The notes beneath the pieces are model-generated. The model was not told the DNA's origin. It searched no databases and saw nothing but the letters and a program-made list of their open reading frames with translations. A DNA stretch of 64,000 nucleotides, from positions 1,054,001-1,118,000 of the forward strand of contig NZ_CP085081.1 of assembly GCF_023243115.1 (NCBI RefSeq). Reading direction: 5' to 3'. This document shows positions 17,794 through 25,745 of this stretch, one piece after another. How positions within the stretch are numbered: the first letter of the stretch is position 1; every line of letters starts with the position of its first letter. Source of the stretch: Sediminicoccus sp. KRV36. GTDB lineage: Bacteria; Pseudomonadota; Alphaproteobacteria; Acetobacterales; Acetobacteraceae. A program made the translations under genes and the position numbers.

Positions 17794-17826
17794 CGCGCGG
17801 CATGCCGCGTGCTCCCGCCGCCGCGG

Positions 17827-17882
17827 CGCGGTTGGCTCGCGCGGCGCCGGGCGCACCGGATCGCCTGATCCGTCCAACCGCG
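17827..17882. terminator. Nested hairpin between convergent genes
   Basis: An outer 9-bp stem (17827-17835 with 17874-17882) encloses an inner 6-bp stem (17857-17862 with 17867-17872). It lies between the glycosyltransferase stop and the stop of the secreted protein gene on the other strand. There is no T-run, so intrinsic termination is only a possibility. Confidence 0.4.
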
Positions 17883-17903
17883 GCCGGTTGAACGGATGAT
17901 GCC

Positions 17904-18353
17904 CTATCGCGTCACCGGCGGCGGCGGGGCCGGCGGATAGACCATGCAATAGGTGACGGAAAGCTCCACCGTGCTGCCCGCCAGATTGGCCGGCACGACG
18001 GGGCCTGCGGGCTGGATCGCCCCGGTGCCCCGGGGCAGATTGTCGCTCCCGCGATAGGCCAGCACCTGCCCACCCTGCCGGATGTTCAATTCGAGCGTAG
18101 CGGTGATGCTGCCCGCCACCGGATTGTTGAGCCGCACCTCCACGCGCTGCGCGCCCGGGAAGGCACTGATGGAAACAATGCCCGGCTGGCAGCCATTGCC
18201 CGGGCGCTGGGTGACGCTGACCGATGAGAGGGGCCAGCTGTGCATGCTCTGCGCTGCGGCCGGCGCCGCCAGGGGGAGGGCGAGGGCCAGGGGGGCGGCG
18301 AGGGGGAGGCAGAAGGCAAGAATGGCGGGCAACGCGCTGGGTCGCGATGTCAT
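17904..18353 (-). CDS. Secreted protein of unknown function inside the carotenoid cluster
   Basis: A 149-residue protein with a long hydrophobic signal sequence ending near APAAAQS, so it is exported. The mature part is about 110 residues, has two cysteines (NGCQPG near the start, TYCMV near the end) that could form a disulfide, beta-rich stretches (RVEVRLNNPVAGSITATLEL), and a Pro-rich tail (PPAPPPPVTR). The start at 18353 has an AAGGAGAT site seven bases ahead. It is transcribed against the surrounding carotenoid genes. The 53571-53996 protein has a similar layout. I recognise no family. Confidence 0.6.
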   Translation of the reverse strand: MTSRPSALPAILAFCLPLAAPLALALPLAAPAAAQSMHSWPLSSVSVTQRPGNGCQPGIVSISAFPGAQRVEVRLNNPVAGSITATLELNIRQGGQVLAYRGSDNLPRGTGAIQPAGPVVPANLAGSTVELSVTYCMVYPPAPPPPVTR

Positions 18354-18503
18354 GGCGGGATCTCCTTGGACCGCTTGAGATTGGCGGAAGCCGGGCCGGC
18401 CCTGCAAGACAATGGTCCCTTTCGGAACCATCGGCGCCGCCAATCATCAATCGGCGCATCGCATGGGCTGGAAAGCGGCCGCGACACCCGCCACAAAGGA
18501 AGC

Positions 18504-20129
18504 ATGACAAAGGTGCAGGCGCCCGGCGCGCCCAATCGTGACCATGATACGGAGAACTTCCCCACCGCCTCGCTGATCCTGGCGAAGCCGGTGCGGGCGA
18601 AGGTCATGGCCTTCTACCGCTTCGTCCGCATGGCCGATGACATTGCCGACAGCGAAAGCCTCTCATCGGCCGAAAAGCTGGCCCGGCTGGATGCGATGGA
18701 AGCCGCGCTGGATGATCCGCGCACCAGCCTGGAGGAGGGGGCGCGCATGCAGGCGCTGGGCGTGGGCACCGACGAAGCCCGCCTCATGCTCTCCGCCTTC
18801 CGGCAGGATTCGCAGCAGGCGCGCTATGCCGATTGGCCCGCGCTGGAGGATTACTGCCGCCGCAGCGCCGATCCGGTGGGGCGCATGCTGCTGCGTCTGC
18901 ACGGCACCGAGGGCGAGGCGGCGCTGCGCGCGGCCGATGGCCTCTGCACCGCGCTGCAGATCCTGAACCACATCCAGGACCTGGTGCCGGACCGCGAAAA
19001 GCTGGACCGCGTCTATCTGCCGCAATCCTGGCTGGCGCTGGCCGGCGGCGAGGCCGCCTTCTTCGAGCCGGGCAACCCGCATCGCCGCGATATCCTCGAT
19101 GCCGCGCTGGACCGCGTGGAGGAGTTGCTGGACCGTGCGGCCGCGCTGCCGCGCCTGTGCACCGCGCGCCGCCTGGCCATCCAGTCCGCCATGACCATCG
19201 GCCTTGCGCGGCGGCTGCTGGCGAAGCTCCGCGCGGCCGATCCGGTGCTGGGGCGCGTGGCACTCGGCAAGCCCGATTTCGCGCGGGAATTGCTGGCGGC
19301 CCCCTTCCTCGGCCCGACCGACCCCGTGATCGTCGCCACGCGCGTCAGCCGCGCCGGCTCCTCCTTCGCGCGCGGCATGGCGACGCTGAAGGGCGAGCGG
19401 CGGCGCGCACTCTGGGCCGTCTATGCCTTTTGCCGCGTGGTTGATGACATTGCCGATGGGGCCATGCCGGAGAGCGAGAAGCGCCGGCTGCTGGAAGCCT
19501 GGCGTGGCAAGCTGACCCTGCCCGATTGCGCCCTCTCCCGCGAGCTTCTCCTGGCGCGCGAGGCCTTCGACATCCCGCTGGCGGAATGCGAGGCGATGGT
19601 GGCCGGCATGGAGACCGATGCCGCGGACCATCTGCGCCTGCCGGATGAAGCGGCCCTGGATCTCTATTGCCGGCGCGTGGCCGGCAGCGTGGGCGCCATG
19701 TCGGTCCGCATCTTTGGCGAGCCCCGCGCCGAGGCCTGGGGCCTCGCCTTGGGCCACACCTTCCAGCTGACGAACATCCTGCGCGACGTGGATGAGGATG
19801 CGCTGCGGGACCGCGTCTATATCCCGCTCTCGGTGCTCGCCAAGGCCGGCATTCCCGATGGGCCGGCGGCTTCCATCGTGACGCACCCGGCCTTTGCCGG
19901 CATCTGCAAGGAATTGGCCGGCCGCGCCGTGGGCGGCTTCTTCCGCGCAGAGGCGGAATTGCCGCGCTACGACATCGAGGCGCTGCGGCCGGCGCGGGTG
20001 ATGATGTGGGGGTATCGCCGCATCCTGGACCACATGCTGCGGCGCGGCTGGGCGGGGGCGCGGCCGCGCGCGCGGATGACGCGCGCGGAGAAGTTTCGGA
20101 TGGCGGTGTTTGCGGTGACGGGGAAGTGA
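18504..20129 (+). CDS. hpnCD: Fused HpnC-HpnD squalene pathway protein (presqualene-PP synthase plus hydroxysqualene synthase)
   Basis: A single 541-residue open frame holding two trans-prenyltransferase domains. Residues about 18-265 match HpnC: FPTASLILAKP, the first Asp-rich motif DDIAD at 45-49 and the second region NHIQDLVPDREKLDRVYLP at 155-173. Residues about 275-541 match HpnD: AGSSFARGM, DDIAD at 314-318 and NILRDVDEDALRDRVYIP at 424-441. In the known three-enzyme route HpnD condenses two farnesyl-PP into presqualene-PP, HpnC makes hydroxysqualene, and HpnE reduces it to squalene. Normally these are separate genes; here the linker is about 15 residues. Start ATG 18504 follows an AAAGGA site. 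All Asp-rich motifs look intact. Confidence 0.85.
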   Translation: MTKVQAPGAPNRDHDTENFPTASLILAKPVRAKVMAFYRFVRMADDIADSESLSSAEKLARLDAMEAALDDPRTSLEEGARMQALGVGTDEARLMLSAFRQDSQQARYADWPALEDYCRRSADPVGRMLLRLHGTEGEAALRAADGLCTALQILNHIQDLVPDREKLDRVYLPQSWLALAGGEAAFFEPGNPHRRDILDAALDRVEELLDRAAALPRLCTARRLAIQSAMTIGLARRLLAKLRAADPVLGRVALGKPDFARELLAAPFLGPTDPVIVATRVSRAGSSFARGMATLKGERRRALWAVYAFCRVVDDIADGAMPESEKRRLLEAWRGKLTLPDCALSRELLLAREAFDIPLAECEAMVAGMETDAADHLRLPDEAALDLYCRRVAGSVGAMSVRIFGEPRAEAWGLALGHTFQLTNILRDVDEDALRDRVYIPLSVLAKAGIPDGPAASIVTHPAFAGICKELAGRAVGGFFRAEAELPRYDIEALRPARVMMWGYRRILDHMLRRGWAGARPRARMTRAEKFRMAVFAVTGK

Positions 20130-20140
20130 AGGAAAGCATG

Positions 20141-20228
20141 CCTCCGGCGGCTGGGGCCGCGGGCCCCAGACCCCATTCCTTCAAGGGGTCTGGGGCCAAT
20201 GGCCCCAGCCGCCGGAGGCCCTTTTTTT
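20141..20228 (+). terminator. 78-base nested hairpin plus T-run at the hpnE start
   Basis: A perfect 18-bp outer inverted repeat (20141-20158 with 20201-20218) encloses a perfect 13-bp inner hairpin (20162-20174 with 20185-20197). Seven T residues follow at 20222-20228. This is the form of a strong intrinsic terminator, yet hpnE starts at TTG 20227, inside the T-run, and the GGAGG that would serve as its ribosome-binding site (20214-20218) lies in the outer 3-prime arm. Expression of hpnE and the gene after it may therefore depend on read-through or on opening of the stem. Confidence 0.7.
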
Positions 20229-21474
20229 GAATCACATTCACATCATCGGCGCCGGCCTGGCCGGCCTCGCCGCGGCCCATGCCCTGGCCACCCAGGGCCA
20301 TGCCGTCACCCTCCATGAGGCGACGCCCGGTGCCGGCGGCCGTGCCCGCGCGCTGCCCGATGGCACGGATAACGGCACCCATGCGCTGATCGGCTGCAAC
20401 AGGGCGGCGCTGGGCTTCCTGGATGCCATCGGCGCCCGGCAATACTGGGTGCAGCCCGAGCCCGATGGCCTGCCCGTCTATGATGTCGCCGATGGGTCGG
20501 CCCGGATGGTCGCACTCTCGCCGGCCGGTTGGTGGAATGGCGCGCGCCGCCCGGCCGGGGTGTCCTGGCGCGGGGTGGCGGCGCTGATGGCCATGGCGCT
20601 GCCGCCTTTTGGCCCCTTGGGCCAGGACCGCACCATCGCCGAGGCCATGGCCGCCCATCCCGATTTCCTGCGCGGCTTCGTGGACCCGCTGGTCATCGCG
20701 GCGCTGAACACCCCCTCGGCCGAGGCCTCGACCCATCGGCTGGGCCAGGTGCTGCGCCGGCTGGGCGCGCCGGGTGCCGCGCGGCTGTTTGTCGCGCGCC
20801 GGGGGCTGGGGCCGGATCTGGTGGAACCGGCCTTGGCCGTGCTGGCCGCGGCTGGTGGCAGCTATCGCCCGGGCAGCCGGCTGCGCGCCATCCAGGTGAA
20901 GGATGGCCGCGCCACGGCGCTGACCTTCCAGGAGAATGACCTGCTGCTGGGCGAGGCGGATCGCGTGGTGCTGGCCCTGCCGCCCTGGGAAGCGCAGCGG
21001 ATGCTGCCCGGGCTGCCCGCGCCCGAGGCCTTCGCCCCCATCGTGAACCTGCATTTCGCGCATCGGCCGGCGGGGCCGGTGCGCTTCCTGGGGCTGCTCG
21101 GCGCGCTGTGCCAATGGGTGCTGGTGCGGCCCGAAGGGGTCGCCGTCACCGTCAGCGCCGGCGATGCCGAGGCCGAGCAGGATGTGGCGGAACTCGCCCC
21201 CCGCGCCTGGTCGGAAATCCTGCGCGCCGTCCGCGCCTTCCATCTGCCGGGCGATTGGCCGGAGGCGGCGCCCCCCTGCCGGGTCATCAAGGAACGCCGC
21301 GCCACGCCACGCCAGCGCCCCGGCCCGATCCCCACGCCGCCGCGCCGCCCGCTGGCGAATCTCGTGCTGGCCGGGGATTGGACCTGGCCGCATCTGCCCG
21401 CCACCATCGAGGCCGCGATCTGCTCCGGCCAGGCCGCCGCCCAGGAGATTGCGGCCCAGGAGATTCAGGCATGA
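20227..21474 (+). CDS. hpnE: Hydroxysqualene dehydroxylase HpnE
   Basis: A 415-residue flavoprotein of the HpnE family, which reduces hydroxysqualene to squalene, the last of three steps from farnesyl-PP. The FAD motif IIGAGLAGLAAAHAL begins at residue 6, and LVLAGDWTWPHLPATIEAAICSG near the C-terminus is the family's closing FAD signature. The gene must start at TTG 20227: no in-frame ATG lies close enough to keep the FAD motif. It follows the fused hpnCD by 97 bases that hold a large hairpin, and overlaps the aldehyde dehydrogenase by four bases (ATGA). Within this cluster squalene most likely feeds carotenoid rather than hopanoid synthesis. Confidence 0.85.
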   Translation: MNHIHIIGAGLAGLAAAHALATQGHAVTLHEATPGAGGRARALPDGTDNGTHALIGCNRAALGFLDAIGARQYWVQPEPDGLPVYDVADGSARMVALSPAGWWNGARRPAGVSWRGVAALMAMALPPFGPLGQDRTIAEAMAAHPDFLRGFVDPLVIAALNTPSAEASTHRLGQVLRRLGAPGAARLFVARRGLGPDLVEPALAVLAAAGGSYRPGSRLRAIQVKDGRATALTFQENDLLLGEADRVVLALPPWEAQRMLPGLPAPEAFAPIVNLHFAHRPAGPVRFLGLLGALCQWVLVRPEGVAVTVSAGDAEAEQDVAELAPRAWSEILRAVRAFHLPGDWPEAAPPCRVIKERRATPRQRPGPIPTPPRRPLANLVLAGDWTWPHLPATIEAAICSGQAAAQEIAAQEIQA

Positions 21475-22799
21475 CCAGCCAGACCGCGCTGATGGCCCTG
21501 CGCGCCGCCGAGGCCGAGGATGGCGCGCCTGATCTGGGCCAGCGCCGCGCCCTGCTGGCCGAATTGCGGCGCGTGGTGCTGAAACATGCCCAGGCGGTGG
21601 CCGATGCCGCCCAGGCCGATTACGGCGCGCGCAGCGCCGAGGACACCTTCCTCGCGGATGTGCTGCTGGTGGCCGATGCCTGCAACCACGCCCGCCGCCA
21701 TCTGCGCCGTTGGGCGAGGCCCCGCCGGGCGGCGGTGCCCTTTCCCTTCTTCCCGGCGCGCGCCTGGACCGAATGCGTGCCCAAGGGCGTCGTCGGCATC
21801 ATGGCGCCGTGGAACTACCCGCTGCAGCTGGCGCTGATGCCCGCGATCGACGCCATCGCCGCCGGCAACCGCGTGGTGATCAAGCCTTCCGAGGCGGCAC
21901 CCCGCGTGGCGGCCCTGATCGAGACGATCCTGGCCGAGGCCTGGGGGCCGCGCATCGCCCGCGTGGTGCAGGGGGGTGCCGAGGTGGCGCGCGATTTCGC
22001 CGGCCAGCCCTGGGATCACCTGGTCTTCACCGGCGGCACCGAGACGGGCCGCCGCGTCATGGCCGCCGCCGCCGCGCATCTGACGCCGCTGACGCTGGAG
22101 CTGGGCGGGAAATGCCCGGCGCTGGTGCTGCCGGGTGCCGACCTCACGCGGGCCGCGCGGGATATCCTGGTCGCCAAGGCCGTCAATGCCGGGCAGACCT
22201 GCATCGCGCCCGATACGGTGCTGCTGATCGGCCACAGCGCCGCCGATTTCGCCCGCGCCGCGCGCGCCAGTGGCGTAAACCAGACGGGCACCGCCGTCAT
22301 CAACGCCCGGCAGCAGGCGCGGCTCGATGCGCTGAGCGAGGGCTCCACCATCGCCTGGATGGAGCCGGGGCCGCATTCCATCGGCCTCGCCTTGGCGCGC
22401 GGCGGATTGGCGGAGGAGGAGATCTTCGGCCCCATCCTCGCCATGGAGGAATGCGCGACGCTGGAGGACGCGCTGGCCTGGATCCGCGAAAGGCCGCATC
22501 CGCTGGCGATCTACCTGTTCGGCGCCACCTCCCTGGAGGAGGCGCTGGTGGCCCAGGGCAGCAAATCCGGCGCGCTGGTGACCGGGCGTGCGGTGGAATA
22601 CGCGGCCATTCCGGGCCTGGGTTTCGGCGGCGTCGGTGCCTCGGGCTTCGGACGGCGCAATGGCGAGGCGGGATTTCGGGAGTTCAGCAACCCACGGGCG
22701 CGGATGCGCAACGGGCGCTGGGCGCTGGCGCGTTTGTTCGATCGGCCGCAATCTGCCTTTGCGAAGAAGCTCATCCGGCAATTGGTGGGCCTCAAGTAA
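21471..22799 (+). CDS. Aldehyde dehydrogenase, probable diapocarotenoid aldehyde oxidation
   Basis: A 442-residue class 3-like aldehyde dehydrogenase. Key residues are visible: Asn115 in APWNYPLQ, catalytic Glu210 in TLELGGK and nucleophile Cys244 in GQTCIAP, plus the cofactor segment FTGGTETG (187-194). The type resembles coniferyl-aldehyde dehydrogenases and the aldehyde dehydrogenases that oxidise C30 carotenoid aldehydes in Methylomonas and staphylococci. It is translationally coupled to hpnE and closes the cluster, so I infer that it turns the terminal aldehyde made by the CrtP-like enzyme into a carboxylic acid ready for glycosylation. A general fatty-aldehyde role remains possible. The C-terminus is hydrophobic/basic, as in membrane-associated members. 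Confidence 0.75.
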   Translation: MTSQTALMALRAAEAEDGAPDLGQRRALLAELRRVVLKHAQAVADAAQADYGARSAEDTFLADVLLVADACNHARRHLRRWARPRRAAVPFPFFPARAWTECVPKGVVGIMAPWNYPLQLALMPAIDAIAAGNRVVIKPSEAAPRVAALIETILAEAWGPRIARVVQGGAEVARDFAGQPWDHLVFTGGTETGRRVMAAAAAHLTPLTLELGGKCPALVLPGADLTRAARDILVAKAVNAGQTCIAPDTVLLIGHSAADFARAARASGVNQTGTAVINARQQARLDALSEGSTIAWMEPGPHSIGLALARGGLAEEEIFGPILAMEECATLEDALAWIRERPHPLAIYLFGATSLEEALVAQGSKSGALVTGRAVEYAAIPGLGFGGVGASGFGRRNGEAGFREFSNPRARMRNGRWALARLFDRPQSAFAKKLIRQLVGLK

Positions 22800-22877
22800 G
22801 TCCGTGGGGCGCTGCCCCGCACCCGCCGGGGAGGCCCATCCGGGCGGCATGGAACCCCGGCCCCCTGGAGTGAGAGA

Positions 22878-23633
22878 ATGGCCAAGCCAGAGCGAATCAT
22901 CCTTGTCACCGGGGCCGCCACGGGCATTGGCGCGGCCTGCTGCCGGCGCATGGCGGGGCCCGGCACCGCCTTCATCGTGCATACGCGCAAGAATGCCGCG
23001 GGCGCGGAACACACCGCCCAGGCGATCCGCGCCAAGGGCGGGCTGGCGGAAATCATCCTCGGCGACATTGCCGAAGCCGGGACGCCCGCCGCCCTGGTGG
23101 AGGCTGCTGTGGCGCGGTTTGGCGGGCTCGATGTCGTCGTCGCCAATGCGGGTTTCGCCGACAAGACGCCGCTGCTGCAGACCGATGACGCCCAGTTGGC
23201 CCGGACCTTCGATACGGTGCTCTGGGCCTTCATTCGCCTGGCGCGCGCGGCCATGCCGGTGCTGGCCCAAGGGCGGGATGCGCGGATGATCGCGATCTCC
23301 TCCTTCGTCGCGCATACCTTTCGCCATGATGTGACGATCTTCCCGGCCACATCGGCCGCGAAGGCGGGGGTGGAGGCGCTGGTGCGCGGGCTCGCCATGG
23401 AATTCGCGAAGCAGGGCGTCACGGTGAATGCCATCGCCCCCGGCTTCACCCAGAAGGATCCCGGCGCGCATGCGGCCTATACGGCCGCGCAATGGGAGAT
23501 GGTGGCGCGCAGCGTGCCGCTCGGCCGGCTGGGCACGCCGGATGATGTGGCGGCGGCGGTGAATTTCATCGCCTCACCGGAGGCCGGCTACGTCACCGGC
23601 CAAGTCTGGCACGTGAATGGGGGCCTAGTTTAG
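22878..23633 (+). CDS. SDR family oxidoreductase with an atypical active site
   Basis: A 251-residue short-chain dehydrogenase. The cofactor motif VTGAATGIGAA lies at 10-20, NAG near residue 90 and the catalytic Ser in AISSFVAH. In the usual YxxxK pair the Lys is present (TSAAKAG) but the position four residues before it is Thr, not Tyr. The C-terminal VTGQVWHVNGG is the normal SDR ending. Family members reduce or oxidise carbonyl/hydroxyl groups with NAD(P)H; lack of the Tyr makes standard catalysis doubtful. It lies 78 bases after the carotenoid cluster on the same strand and may be co-transcribed with it, with no evident role there. Confidence 0.7.
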   Translation: MAKPERIILVTGAATGIGAACCRRMAGPGTAFIVHTRKNAAGAEHTAQAIRAKGGLAEIILGDIAEAGTPAALVEAAVARFGGLDVVVANAGFADKTPLLQTDDAQLARTFDTVLWAFIRLARAAMPVLAQGRDARMIAISSFVAHTFRHDVTIFPATSAAKAGVEALVRGLAMEFAKQGVTVNAIAPGFTQKDPGAHAAYTAAQWEMVARSVPLGRLGTPDDVAAAVNFIASPEAGYVTGQVWHVNGGLV

Positions 23634-23658
23634 CGGGCGGCCGTGATGCGCGCGTGAT

Positions 23659-23800
23659 GGGACCGAGGGGCCAGCCCCTCGGGCTCCCCGGCAGGAAACG
23701 CGTTTCCTGCACCTTCATCCGGGGATTTGTGCCGTCGAGGGTCCAGGAAGCTGGTTTCTTGGTGCGCGAGAGCGAGAGGGCAAAGCCCTCTTGCATCCTG
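23659..23800. repeat. Composite palindromic element A+B
   Basis: Lies between convergent genes. Element A has a hairpin with 8-bp arms (23664-23671 with 23674-23681) and a perfect 20-base palindrome at 23691-23710. Element B follows, with an imperfect palindrome at 23742-23762 and a 7-bp hairpin (23775-23781 with 23785-23791, loop AAA). The same A-then-B order recurs at 35968-36137. The rest of this 282-base gap shows no gene. Confidence 0.7.
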
Positions 23801-23915
23801 CCCTTTTCAGCCGCTTTCCTGGCAGCGCAAGCCGCAACCCGCAGGAGCGCCGCAAGGCTTGCGCCGCCTGCCCAAGCGTCGCGTCGGCCAATACGCGCGA
23901 ACCCGCGTGCCGGCG

Positions 23916-25745
23916 CTATTTCTCGTGGTTCTTGGCGGCGAATTCCTCGACAAGCTCGGCGATCCGCTTCGGATCGCTCTGCTCCATCACCCGCCGCGCG
24001 AAGCGCGCGCAATCGTCAATATCCAGGTTGCGCACCGCCTGCTTCACCCGCGGGATGGAGCCCGCATTCATGGACAAGCTGCGCAGGCCGAGGCCCAGCA
24101 GCAACGGCACCAGCTTCGGATTCCCCGCCATCTCGCCGCAGACACTGACCGGCATGCGCAGGCGGAGTGCCGCCTCGGTCGCGAACTGCATCAGGCGCAG
24201 CACGGCCGGGTGCAGCGGGTCATAGAGATGCGCCACGTCAATCTCGGCGCGGTCCACGGCCAGCGTGTACATCGTCAGGTCATTGGTGCCGATGGCGAAG
24301 AAATCCGCCTCCAGCGCGATGGCATCGGCGGCGAGTGCCGCCCCCGGCGTTTCGATCATGGCGCCGAGCGGGGGCAGCTTCTCGGGCAGCGGCTCACCCC
24401 GGCGGCGCAGGCGGCGGGCGACGCGCTCATAGATTTCGCGCGCCTGCGCCACCTCGGAGGGCACCGTCACCATGGGCAACAGGATGCGGACCTGGCCCAG
24501 ATGCGCCACGCGCAGGATGGCGGCGAACTGCTCCTCCAGCAGATGGGGGCGCTTGAGCAGCAGGCGCAACCCGCGCAGGCCCAGCGCCGGATTGGGCCCG
24601 GTGGCGACGGGCACGCCCTCGGCCAGGGCCTCCATATCCTTCTCGCCGCCCCAATCCAGCACGCGGATGGTGACGGGGTCCTGGCCCATCGCCTCGATGA
24701 CGGCGCGATAGGCCTCCACCTGGGCATCCTCGTCCGGCAGGTCCTCGCGGTTCATGAAGAGGAATTCGGTGCGCAGCAGGCCGATTCCCTGCGCGCCGGC
24801 CTGGGCGATCAGCGGCAATTCGGCCGGGATTTCCAGATTGGCCTGTAGCTCCACCACCTGGCCATCGGTCGTCTCGGCCGGCAGGCGGCGCAGCTTGCCC
24901 AGGCGCGCGCGCTCCCTGGCCTGGGCGGCCAGGCCCTCCTTGGCGCGGGCGAGGGTGGTCGCATCGGGGTGCAGCGCGATCAGCCCCGCCCCGCCATCCA
25001 GCATCGCCATGTCGCCGCGCTGGGCAGCGGCGGTCAGCCCATGGCAGCCCAGGATCGCGGGGATGCCGAGGGCGCGCAGCATGATGGCGGTATGGCCATC
25101 GGCGCCGCCCTCCTCGGTGGCGACGGCGGCGATCTTGCCGGGCTCCAGCAGCGCGGCATCGGCCGGGGTGAGTTCATCGGCCACCAGGATGGCGCCGGCG
25201 GGCACGCCCTTGAGGCTGCGAAACGGCGTGGCCGTCAGGTTGCGGCACAGGCGGCGGGCGATCTCCCGCACTTCGCCGGCGCGGCGGTTCAGCCCGGCCT
25301 TGTCATCGCCCTTGGCGGCGAGGATGGCCTGGGCGATGGCCTCGGCCTCATCCTGCACGGCGGTCTCGGCCGAGAGCAGCTCCTCGCCGATGCGCTTGCG
25401 CGCCCCGCGCAGCAGCCGCGAATTGCCGAGCATGAGGATATAGGCATCGAGCAGCGGCTCCAGCTCCTCCTGCGCTTCCTCGGGCAGGACGGAAAGGCGG
25501 GTCTTGAGCTTGGAGACCTGCTTGCGCGAAAGGGCGGCCGCGTCATGCAGCTTGAGGCGTTCGGTCTCCACCGCCTCGGCCGTGATGTCGCGGCGCGGCG
25601 CCTCGGCGGGCGCTTCGGTCGTGTCGTAGATGGTGCCGATGACGATGCCGGGCGAGACGGCGATGCCGGCCAGGCGCTGTTCCGCCGGCTTGCCGTTGCG
25701 GCGGCCGGGTCTGGCTTCGGCCTTTGGGGCGGCGTCAGTCTTCAT
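23916..25745 (-). CDS. ptsI: Phosphoenolpyruvate-protein phosphotransferase (enzyme I)
   Basis: A 609-residue enzyme I, slightly longer than the usual 575 because of a charged N-terminal extension before the family's GIAVSPGIVIG. The phosphorylated His lies in EEGGADGHTAIM, the PEP-site signature is LLRTEFLFMNREDLPDEDAQ, and the catalytic Cys is in SVCGEMAG. It takes phosphate from PEP and passes it to HPr. It is the last gene of the operon and overlaps the HPr gene by 11 bases. No sugar-specific EIIB/EIIC follows, so the chain is regulatory rather than sugar-transporting, as in many Alphaproteobacteria. Confidence 0.88.
   Translation of the reverse strand: MKTDAAPKAEARPGRRNGKPAEQRLAGIAVSPGIVIGTIYDTTEAPAEAPRRDITAEAVETERLKLHDAAALSRKQVSKLKTRLSVLPEEAQEELEPLLDAYILMLGNSRLLRGARKRIGEELLSAETAVQDEAEAIAQAILAAKGDDKAGLNRRAGEVREIARRLCRNLTATPFRSLKGVPAGAILVADELTPADAALLEPGKIAAVATEEGGADGHTAIMLRALGIPAILGCHGLTAAAQRGDMAMLDGGAGLIALHPDATTLARAKEGLAAQARERARLGKLRRLPAETTDGQVVELQANLEIPAELPLIAQAGAQGIGLLRTEFLFMNREDLPDEDAQVEAYRAVIEAMGQDPVTIRVLDWGGEKDMEALAEGVPVATGPNPALGLRGLRLLLKRPHLLEEQFAAILRVAHLGQVRILLPMVTVPSEVAQAREIYERVARRLRRRGEPLPEKLPPLGAMIETPGAALAADAIALEADFFAIGTNDLTMYTLAVDRAEIDVAHLYDPLHPAVLRLMQFATEAALRLRMPVSVCGEMAGNPKLVPLLLGLGLRSLSMNAGSIPRVKQAVRNLDIDDCARFARRVMEQSDPKRIAELVEEFAAKNHEK

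Noticed and set aside
22806..22818. Small GGGGC-GCT-GCCCC hairpin before the SDR gene
   Set aside because: It resembles one half of element A but lacks the second palindrome and is not at a convergent junction.
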